Notes under the pieces: model-generated | Database searches by the model: none | The model's input: only the letters and a program-made list of their open reading frames with translations | What the model was told of the DNA's origin: nothing | Source: Prochlorococcus sp. AG-347-J21 | GTDB lineage: Bacteria; Cyanobacteriota; Cyanobacteriia; PCC-6307; Cyanobiaceae | Assembly: GCA_003281455.1 (NCBI GenBank) | Contig: QCBX01000008.1 | Coordinates: 1-64,000, forward strand | DNA: 64,000 bases | Direction: 5' to 3' | Position numbers and translations under genes: made by a program | Part shown: positions 30,633 through 38,360 of the stretch, piece after piece | Position numbering within the stretch: position 1 is the first letter of the stretch | How the letters are laid out: each line of letters begins with the position of its first letter

Positions 30633-31022
30633 ATGAAACGCTTATTAACCCCACTATTATCTTTTCTTACTTTATCAAATGTTGTGCATAGCTCCCATTT
30701 GTATAATCAAAGAGAACTTATAGTCACTTCAGAAAGCAATAAGGACTCTATCGAGTTAGCAAAGTATCTTACTGATAATGGTGTAGTTAAATATTCAGCA
30801 TATTGGTGTCCTAATTGCCTTAATCAAAGTGAACTATTTGGTAAACAAGCTTATAAGGAGCTTAATGTAGTTGAATGTGCTAGAGATGGCATAAACAGTC
30901 AAACTCAATTATGCATTGATAAAAAAATCCAAGGGTTTCCGACATGGGAAATAAATGGAAAACTAATTTTAGGTGTACTTTCATTAAAAGAGTTATCTAA
31001 CTTAACTGGATTTAAGAAATAA
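30633..31022 (+). CDS. Thioredoxin-like protein related to the C-terminal domain of cyanobacterial VKOR fusions
   Basis: N-terminal signal-like segment; VKYSAYWCPNCLNQSELFGKQA...ECARDGINSQTQLCIDKKIQGFPTWEINGKLILG. Confidence 0.8.
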   Translation: MKRLLTPLLSFLTLSNVVHSSHLYNQRELIVTSESNKDSIELAKYLTDNGVVKYSAYWCPNCLNQSELFGKQAYKELNVVECARDGINSQTQLCIDKKIQGFPTWEINGKLILGVLSLKELSNLTGFKK

Positions 31023-31045
31023 GGCAAAATTATGAAGATCAAAGG

Positions 31046-31195
31046 TTAGATATTAAAGGTTATTTCATGAGTCCCTTCCATACAATCTCTGGCTGGATAA
31101 TTAATTATTTTTTTTGATATTAATCCAATAGTGATAGCAACTATAGCAATACCAAATAAAGCTCTTGATCTTTTGCTTGAGATGAGATATTTCAT
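31046..31195 (-). CDS. Small hypothetical single-TM protein (49 aa)
   Basis: MKYLISSKRSRALFGIAIVAITIGLISKKIINYPARDCMEGTHEITFNI. Confidence 0.5.
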   Translation of the reverse strand: MKYLISSKRSRALFGIAIVAITIGLISKKIINYPARDCMEGTHEITFNI

Positions 31196-31420
31196 AGAGT
31201 ATTTATAATTATCAAATAGTAGGTATTATAAGATTATTACGTGGTTTTTTCGTTTTTAAGATGAAAAAACAAGTGAACCTAATTCTATAATTTTTTAAAA
31301 TACTTTTAAATATAAGAATCATGAATCCTTAACTAATAAATTCTTATATTCCCTTCTCTCATGATTTTTGTTTGTATTTGACAGTCATTTTATAATAGAG
31401 ATGAGTCAAATTTTTTTTTT

Positions 31421-31552
31421 ATGAAAGATAAGGAATTTAACGTGACTCAAGGAATGTCTTTGCTACTTCTGAAGCCATTAAATTTACCCGCTAATTACGT
31501 ACTTAATCTCATAATTTACATAACTAACCCTAGCAACAATATTGGTTACTAA
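31421..31552 (+). CDS. Doubtful short ORF (43 aa)
   Basis: MKDKEFNVTQGMSLLLLKPLNLPANYVLNLIIYITNPSNNIGY. Confidence 0.25.
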   Translation: MKDKEFNVTQGMSLLLLKPLNLPANYVLNLIIYITNPSNNIGY

Positions 31553-31711
31553 GAATCTTCCCAAACTGGTTTGGTTCTTCTCCACCCTTTAGCTATTAAC
31601 TTTTTTTCATTCAATTCTAGCTTTATCAACTTTAAGTTCTTTTCTAGTTTTCATAAGAGTATGTTCTTCTACTAAAACTCCAAGAATTCTTACAGAGTAA
31701 TCAACATTCAT
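31549..31711 (-). pseudogene. Possible frameshifted small gene
   Basis: Frame 1: MNVDYSVRILGVLVEEHTLMKTRKELKVDKARIE-stop; overlapping frame continues LNEKKLIAKGWRRTKPVWEDS-stop. Confidence 0.45.
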
Positions 31712-31811
31712 TCAAAAATTTATCTTTATTTTTGTTTATTCTCTGAAAATCTTTTAACTCTTGAAAGATTCAAATTTATAAGCCAGAAATGTTCGGTCAA
31801 ACTTATATATT

Positions 31812-32099
31812 TTATGTTTTCTCAATCGGAGCCATTGTTAATCCTTTGCTGAAGAGTTGCTCATGATATAGCTCTGCCTGTTCAAGATTACCTCTCCATA
31901 CTTCAGCTGATCCTGTCTTATCAACCTTGATGGTTAGATCCCATGCTTTTTTTTCACTCATGTCTGGGATTATTTTCAGAAGACAATTTGCGACATGTTG
32001 AAAAGTATTAAAACTATCATCAAGAACTATTACTCTAACTTCTGGATATTTTACTCTAGATTTCTTTTGATCTAAGACCGTACTGAGTGAATTAAACAT
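31812..32099 (-). CDS. clpS: ClpS-family adaptor (ClpS2-like)
   Basis: VRVIVLDDSFNTFQHVANCLLKIIPDMSEKKAWDLTIKVDKTGSAEVWRGNLEQAELYHEQL. Confidence 0.8.
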   Translation of the reverse strand: MFNSLSTVLDQKKSRVKYPEVRVIVLDDSFNTFQHVANCLLKIIPDMSEKKAWDLTIKVDKTGSAEVWRGNLEQAELYHEQLFSKGLTMAPIEKT

Positions 32100-32167
32100 T
32101 ATCGTCTGTATAAGTATATGTTAATTATAAATTTTACCTAAGTTCTTCAATCGATAAGTATTGAAAA

Positions 32168-32241
<74 letters not shown>

Positions 32242-32270
32242 ATGGAAATATTGTAAGGCATTGGTTGTAC

Positions 32271-32753
32271 TTAATAAGCATTTTTAAAATTTATTTGTTT
32301 GTTGAACTCATAAATAGCAATTCCGCATGCTACAGAGAGGTTTAGACTCCTAACACCTTTTTGATCATTGTTCCCAGATTGTAAATTCGGCATAAAGATT
32401 GATATTAAAAAGTCACTTTTATCAATAATGCAATCTGGCAATCCTGAATCTTCTCTCCCAAATAGTAAAATATCATTTTTCTTAAATTTAAAATCCTTCA
32501 AATATATTCCATTTTTTTTACTAAAAGAAATTATTCTTTTTTTTGCTTTTGAAGCTAAAAATTTATCAAAATTCTCATAATTATTAACAGTAACTAGAGG
32601 CCAATAGTCTAATCCTGCTCTTTTCAAATATTTATCTTCTAGTTTAAAACCCAAGGGCTCTATAAGATTTAAAGGAATATTAAATGCAGCACATGTTCTG
32701 GCAATATTACCAGTATTTTGTGGGATTCTAGGTTCAAAAAGAGCGACTTCCAA
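32271..32753 (-). CDS. trmL: tRNA (cytidine(34)-2'-O)-methyltransferase, SPOUT family (TrmL-like)
   Basis: VALFEPRIPQNTGNIARTCAA; LLFGREDSGLP; RSLNLSVACGIAIYE. Confidence 0.9.
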   Translation of the reverse strand: MEVALFEPRIPQNTGNIARTCAAFNIPLNLIEPLGFKLEDKYLKRAGLDYWPLVTVNNYENFDKFLASKAKKRIISFSKKNGIYLKDFKFKKNDILLFGREDSGLPDCIIDKSDFLISIFMPNLQSGNNDQKGVRSLNLSVACGIAIYEFNKQINFKNAY

Positions 32754-32755
32754 TT

Positions 32756-33316
32756 TTAAGAAGGTATTTCAATGCTTATTTTATCTATTTTGATAGCTCT
32801 GCCATTTATTGTCAGCCAATTATCCTTTGATATTTTGGTGATTCTCTTTTGAAGCTCGCCGATTCTTTCAATATAAGTATTACCAACTTTATATTCAGAG
32901 ACAAGACTCCAACCTACTTGTTCTCCAACAATAAAAGTTATGCTTTTTCTTTTAATTAAGTGACCTATAAGTGAATTCATTTTAGTAGCCCATACATTAT
33001 TTTCCTTTTCAAGACTTTCCATAACGAATCCACCAATCGAATCTATTAATAATGGACCTTCGTCATGCCTCAATGTATTTAATAGATCTGTCGTTTCTAT
33101 TAATTTCCAATCTTTTGGCCTCCTTTTTCGATGTGAATCAATTTTATCTTGCCATTCTTTATCATCCAAATTCTTTTCAGATAAGGCTACATATGATAAA
33201 TTTTTTACCTTCTTTGCAAGATACTCTGCGAATTCACTTTTACCACTTTTTGTACCACCTGTAATAAAAATTATATGAGATGAATAATCACTAATACTTA
33301 AATCATTTGCATTCAT
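32756..33316 (-). CDS. cobU: Adenosylcobinamide kinase/adenosylcobinamide-phosphate guanylyltransferase
   Basis: IFITGGTKSGKSEFAE; DKIDSHRKRRPKDWKLIE. Confidence 0.9.
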   Translation of the reverse strand: MNANDLSISDYSSHIIFITGGTKSGKSEFAEYLAKKVKNLSYVALSEKNLDDKEWQDKIDSHRKRRPKDWKLIETTDLLNTLRHDEGPLLIDSIGGFVMESLEKENNVWATKMNSLIGHLIKRKSITFIVGEQVGWSLVSEYKVGNTYIERIGELQKRITKISKDNWLTINGRAIKIDKISIEIPS

Positions 33317-33326
33317 AAATTCTCTA

Positions 33327-33644
33327 TTATTTAGAGAAATACCACCATGTTGCTAAAGGAATAATTGTGGCGGCAATTAATAAACCAATAACTATATAAG
33401 TAGCAGTTGAACTCTCAGTATCTTTTGATCTCATAGTGTTAAAATTTGGATCAACTACAGGATTGTCAATAGATGAAGGCTGACTCTTTTCGTAATTTAC
33501 AGTAACCTTCTGTTGAGTAACACCAAAAAATTTATTAATACTACTTATTTCTTTTGCGAATGTAGTCGAGGGGGTAAGAATAAAAATTAAGCTAGAAACT
33601 ATAAGCGAAAGTATATATTTATTGAATTTAAGATTCATTTTCAA
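33327..33644 (-). CDS. Hypothetical secreted/membrane protein
   Basis: Signal-peptide-like N-terminus, C-terminal TM helix. Confidence 0.6.
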   Translation of the reverse strand: MKMNLKFNKYILSLIVSSLIFILTPSTTFAKEISSINKFFGVTQQKVTVNYEKSQPSSIDNPVVDPNFNTMRSKDTESSTATYIVIGLLIAATIIPLATWWYFSK

Positions 33645-33749
33645 AGGTTTTGGTTAATTATATATTAAAAACCATATGTTTGAGTAATTTTAAATGTACA
33701 AAATAATATTATAATTGCATTATTTAATTAGAAATAACATATTTAATAT

Positions 33750-34376
33750 ATGGGATTCAATGGGAAATCATTAATATTAATTGGTGCAATACTCTTTGTT
33801 TTTCAGATAGTAAATTTCATTTCAATAGAAACAATTACTCCTGAGCTTGAAAGAGCTCAAGTATTAGCAGCAATAGCTTCATTAATTATTATTTTGATAG
33901 GTTTTTTATTTAAACAATTCGAACCTTTAGCTGGTGAGAAAGCTGATTTAAAAGGAGAAAATAAATTTATCTTCGATAGAAACATGCCCGATGAAGTTAT
34001 TAATGAACTTGCATGGGGTTCTGAAGCAATATTAACTTCTACAGCAGCAGCAGTAATATTAATCCACAATGATGGCGCAAATATACTGAGAAGAGGAATC
34101 ACTTCAAGTAATGAATTTAATCCTGGAGAAACATGCCTGAGATCAATAAAAGATATGAAATTAATATCATTAGCAAATACAAAATTTTACCCAGGCAGAG
34201 ATGAATTTTTTAATTTTTGTGCAAATGTTCCCTCAGTTTTAATTGTTCCAATAAATAGAAAGGCTTTTATCTTGATAGGAGGTTGGAGTTCAAAATGCTT
34301 TACTAAGTCTGACGAAAAATGGATTAGTAATTGGTCTGTCAAAATTAATAATATTTTTTTAAAAAATGATATTTAA
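33750..34376 (+). CDS. Cofactor assembly of complex C subunit B (CCB) family protein
   Basis: N-terminal membrane region and ELAWGSEAILTSTAAAVILIHNDG...GGWSSKCFTKSDEKWI. Confidence 0.7.
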   Translation: MGFNGKSLILIGAILFVFQIVNFISIETITPELERAQVLAAIASLIIILIGFLFKQFEPLAGEKADLKGENKFIFDRNMPDEVINELAWGSEAILTSTAAAVILIHNDGANILRRGITSSNEFNPGETCLRSIKDMKLISLANTKFYPGRDEFFNFCANVPSVLIVPINRKAFILIGGWSSKCFTKSDEKWISNWSVKINNIFLKNDI

Positions 34377-34381
34377 AATAT

Positions 34382-35005
34382 TTAAAAGTAAATTATTGAA
34401 CGAACTCTTTTATCTTTTGCTTTAAAGGTTACGGATTCCGTTTTGAGATCATAGTAGGCATTTTCTGAGTTTATTTCATATTTATTCTTATTATTATCTT
34501 TAATGATGTATTTTACAGGATTAAAAAATTCAATTATTTGATCAGAACCTAACTTGGCTTTTTCTGAATATAAAATGATATTTTTATTTTCAAATCTTAT
34601 ATTTCCTTTTAATAGATAGTTAGTCTCGTCTATATTCCAGATAAAATTATCTGCATATAAGATTTCATCATCTTCATCAAGAGTTTTTAATTTTACATTA
34701 CCTATTAATTTAAGGAGTTTGTTGTTGTCTGATAATGTAGATTTATCAGAATTAATAATGTATTTAATATCTTTTCCGCTAAATACATTTATAGTTGTTT
34801 CTTTTAATTGGAATTTAAGGCCATTATTGTCGTAACTAGAATATGGACTCGTTATTGAATATATTTTATCTCCTGTCTTAGAGAAGATATTCATATCTAA
34901 ACTATCAATTCTTTGTATTATATTTTCTTCAATTAAATTAGGTGTACATCCAAAACTAAAAACTGAAAGAAAAATTATTAATCTATATATCTTATTCATA
35001 CTCAA
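34382..35005 (-). CDS. lptC: LptC-like LPS export periplasmic protein
   Basis: Lipoprotein-like N-terminus and repetitive beta pattern typical of LptC. Confidence 0.7.
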   Translation of the reverse strand: MSMNKIYRLIIFLSVFSFGCTPNLIEENIIQRIDSLDMNIFSKTGDKIYSITSPYSSYDNNGLKFQLKETTINVFSGKDIKYIINSDKSTLSDNNKLLKLIGNVKLKTLDEDDEILYADNFIWNIDETNYLLKGNIRFENKNIILYSEKAKLGSDQIIEFFNPVKYIIKDNNKNKYEINSENAYYDLKTESVTFKAKDKRVRSIIYF

Positions 35006-36527
35006 GTTTATTTATTATTGGAGAAGGTATTGGAAGCTTTGAATTACTGATTAATAGTCCCCATCTTAATTGTTCTTCCCAAGGAAGTTCTTCCTTATAT
35101 ATTGAACCAAGTTGTTTATTTATTTTTGAGGATAATTCTGGCAACAAAGGTAGTAATAATAATCCTATTATTCGAGTACTTTCTAAAACGTTGTAAATAA
35201 TTTCTTTAACAAGAGGCAAATTATCTTTCTCTTTTATTAACAACCATGGTTGATTATTGTTCAAATACAAATTTGTATTAATTGCCAGACTAAGCACCTC
35301 ATTAGCGGCCAAATCTAATTTGTATTTATCGAAGTTGTTAATATAATTTTCTACTGCTATTTTGGCAGAATTCTCTAATACATTTTCACTTGATATCTTT
35401 TCATTATTTGGCACTTTATTATCAAACCATTTTCTAGACATAGATGTTGTTCTATTTAGTAAATTACCAATTGTATTAGCCAAATCATTATTGATAATGT
35501 CAACAAATCTTTTATCTTGAAAATCTCCATCATTGCCTAGTGATATATCTTTGATTAGGTACCACCTCACAGGATCATTTCCATATTTAGAGAGTAAAAG
35601 GTCAGGATCGAGTACATTTCCCAAACTTTTACCCATCTTTTGACCTTCCCTTGTGAGAAAGCCATGTCCAAAAACTTTTTTGGGAACCTTCATACCAGCT
35701 GAAATAAGCATTGCAGGCCAATAGACAGCGTGAAACCTTAGTATATCTTTACCAATTAAATGAATATCAGCGGGCCATCCTCCTTTAATTGATTTTTCCA
35801 ATGAAATATTTGATGCGTCAGAACTAATAGCACTTACATAACCAAGTAAAGCATCAAACCATACGTAAAAAGTATGATTTTCGTATTTAGGTACAGGAAT
35901 TCCCCATGAGACATTTGTTCTTGATATTGAGAAATCCTTTAAACCTCTGGAAATAAAATTTACAATTTCATTCTTTCTTTCAATTGGCTCTATGAAGGAA
36001 GGTTCGTTGATTATTTTCTCGATTTGTTTTTGATATTTCGAAAGCCTAAAAAAGAGATTCTCTTCATTTTTCCATTCTAGATTTTTTTGATGTATGGGAC
36101 ACTTGTATGTTGATGAGTTTTCAGGATTATCTTTAAATTCTTCACAACCGACACAATACCAACCTTTTTGTACTCCCATATAGATATCATCTGATGCTTT
36201 TACTCTTTCATAAAATTCATTAACAACCAATTCATGATTTTTTGAGCTTGTTCTTATAAATTTATCAAAGGATATATTCCATTTTTTCCAATTATTATTA
36301 AAGACTTCTGAGATTTCATCACAATGTGATTTTGGTTCAATACCCTTTTCATTAGCTGTTCTTTGTATTTTTAAACCATGTTCATCAACACCAGTGATAA
36401 AAATAACATCTTCACCTGAAAGCCTTTTATACCTTGCTATTGAGTCACAAATTATTGTTGTATATACACTTCCTAAATGAGGTTTATCATTAACATAGTA
36501 TAAAGGTGTAGTAATGACAAAAGTCAT
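34992..36527 (-). CDS. metG: Methionyl-tRNA synthetase
   Basis: TTPLYYVNDKPHLGSVYT; KMGKSLGNVLDP. Confidence 0.97.
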   Translation of the reverse strand: MTFVITTPLYYVNDKPHLGSVYTTIICDSIARYKRLSGEDVIFITGVDEHGLKIQRTANEKGIEPKSHCDEISEVFNNNWKKWNISFDKFIRTSSKNHELVVNEFYERVKASDDIYMGVQKGWYCVGCEEFKDNPENSSTYKCPIHQKNLEWKNEENLFFRLSKYQKQIEKIINEPSFIEPIERKNEIVNFISRGLKDFSISRTNVSWGIPVPKYENHTFYVWFDALLGYVSAISSDASNISLEKSIKGGWPADIHLIGKDILRFHAVYWPAMLISAGMKVPKKVFGHGFLTREGQKMGKSLGNVLDPDLLLSKYGNDPVRWYLIKDISLGNDGDFQDKRFVDIINNDLANTIGNLLNRTTSMSRKWFDNKVPNNEKISSENVLENSAKIAVENYINNFDKYKLDLAANEVLSLAINTNLYLNNNQPWLLIKEKDNLPLVKEIIYNVLESTRIIGLLLLPLLPELSSKINKQLGSIYKEELPWEEQLRWGLLISNSKLPIPSPIINKLEYE

Positions 36528-36595
36528 AAAGCTTTTTTATTAATACTAACAGATTTTCTTTAAACTAATAACAACATATTATATTTATTATCTTA

Positions 36596-37780
36596 TTAAT
36601 AAATAAACTCTAAATGATTACTATCATTTATTATATATTTAACTTTATATATTTTATTACTATATAATTCTATTGATACAAAAAGAGTAATAAGTATTTC
36701 TAGTGAATAATCTGGAAAATAAACCAAAGCAATATTTTTTTTATGATTAATCCACTTAACGAATATTATTTTATAAAAAGCTTTTCTTTCATTCTTAAAA
36801 AATAATGTTAAAAACTTATATTTATCATTTTTAAATATATTGTTATTCTCTGATTGTCTATTTTTTGAATAGTCTATAATCTTAGAGACTGAATCTTTAC
36901 TTAGAACATCGTAATTATTAATTTTATTATAGACTTGCCTTTGTATAATTAAATCAAGATATCTTCGCAGTGGTGATGTGCATTGTACATACATTTTAAG
37001 GCCTAAGGATTCATGGATTCCTGGCTTAGTATTTATGTAACTTTTTCCCATATATTGTTTTAATATTATATATTTAATATCACTATCAATGTATCTATTA
37101 AGAATTTCAGATGGATTACAGTTTAATTTTTGAATCCTAAATGCAGCAGCTAAATTATATTTATCTAAAAATAAACTTGTTACATAACCCATTAATATCA
37201 TTGATTCTGCAACTATAATTTGTGATATTGTTTTCTCTAATTTAGTTAGTATAATCTTATCCTCATATAATTTAATTTTACTATTAGGACTTTCAAAAAT
37301 AATAGCTCCTTGTTTCTTTCTGAATTTAATACTTTTTTCTAATAAATTTTTAATCTCAATTAATTCTATTTCTTCTTTAGGTTCTATGTCTAATATTTCA
37401 TTTGCATCTTCATATGTTATTTGATATTTTGGTTTTATTATTGCTTCAGTTATTTCATATTTATTTATTGATCCATCGTCATTGAATTCTATTGCTGCAC
37501 TAATAGTTTCTGAAACTTTATTTTGAGCTAGATTTGCCTTTTCAAGAATATCTTTAGGCAGCATTGGGACATATTGATCAATTAAATATAAACTGCTATT
37601 TCTCTTTCTTGCATTTAAATCAATATTAGAATCATGCAAAAAGTGTTTGCATGGATTACTAATATGTATCCATAAAATTTTTTTATTTACTTCTTTTATT
37701 TCTAATGAAACAGCGTCATCAACCTCATGTGGATCATCAGAGTCAATAATATATGTTTTTAAATTAGTTAGATCTTTCAA
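36596..37780 (-). CDS. RNB-domain ribonuclease (minimal, 394 aa)
   Basis: IDSDDPHEVDDAVSLE and CTSPLRRYLDLIIQRQ catalytic motifs intact. Confidence 0.88.
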   Translation of the reverse strand: MKDLTNLKTYIIDSDDPHEVDDAVSLEIKEVNKKILWIHISNPCKHFLHDSNIDLNARKRNSSLYLIDQYVPMLPKDILEKANLAQNKVSETISAAIEFNDDGSINKYEITEAIIKPKYQITYEDANEILDIEPKEEIELIEIKNLLEKSIKFRKKQGAIIFESPNSKIKLYEDKIILTKLEKTISQIIVAESMILMGYVTSLFLDKYNLAAAFRIQKLNCNPSEILNRYIDSDIKYIILKQYMGKSYINTKPGIHESLGLKMYVQCTSPLRRYLDLIIQRQVYNKINNYDVLSKDSVSKIIDYSKNRQSENNNIFKNDKYKFLTLFFKNERKAFYKIIFVKWINHKKNIALVYFPDYSLEILITLFVSIELYSNKIYKVKYIINDSNHLEFIY

Positions 37781-37825
37781 ATATTTGAAATATTAATTAT
37801 AGTGCCAACTATATTAAATATGAAA

Positions 37826-38047
37826 TTATCCTTCAGGATTTACGAAGGGTAAAAGAGCTACAATTCTGGCTCTCTTTACAGCTAATGTAAGATCTCTTTG
37901 TTGCTTAGAGGTTAAACCTGTCATCCTTCTTGGTAGGATTTTGCCCCTCTCAGTTATGAATTTTTTTAGTAGTTCTACATCTTTATAGTCAATAGGATCT
38001 CCAGGTTTGATAGGTGATAATTGTTTTTTAAAAATTGAATTACTCAT
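37826..38047 (-). CDS. rpsR: 30S ribosomal protein S18
   Basis: [51 protein letters not shown]. Confidence 0.97.
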   Translation of the reverse strand: MSNSIFKKQLSPIKPGDPIDYKDVELLKKFITERGKILPRRMTGLTSKQQRDLTLAVKRARIVALLPFVNPEG

Positions 38048-38064
38048 GATTTAATTTGATTTGA

Positions 38065-38259
38065 TTACTTAATTTCTTTGTGAATTGTCATTCTATTTAA
38101 ATGAGGATTAAACTTTTTTAGTTCTAATCTTTCAGTTGTATTTCTACGATTTTTTTCAGTAGTATATCTTGAGACACCATTTGATCTCTTAGGATCTGTG
38201 CTTGTCCTAGCTTCAGTACATTCCAGGGTTACTACAACTCTTGTCCCTTTTTTAGCCAT
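38065..38259 (-). CDS. rpmG: 50S ribosomal protein L33
   Basis: [55 protein letters not shown]-track start is upstream of the likely true start. Confidence 0.95.
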   Translation of the reverse strand: MAKKGTRVVVTLECTEARTSTDPKRSNGVSRYTTEKNRRNTTERLELKKFNPHLNRMTIHKEIK

Positions 38260-38360
38260 TTTAATTAATACTTTATTGTATAATTTTCTATTGTACATCT
38301 TCAACAAACTTTTTTGAAGATATACTCAATTCTATTATTATCATTGATTAAAAAATATAT

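Noticed and set aside
27700-31800. Mobile element or phage remnant
   Set aside because: No integrase, transposase, terminal repeats or phage structural genes seen; only small unknown ORFs, so no mobile-element feature was called.
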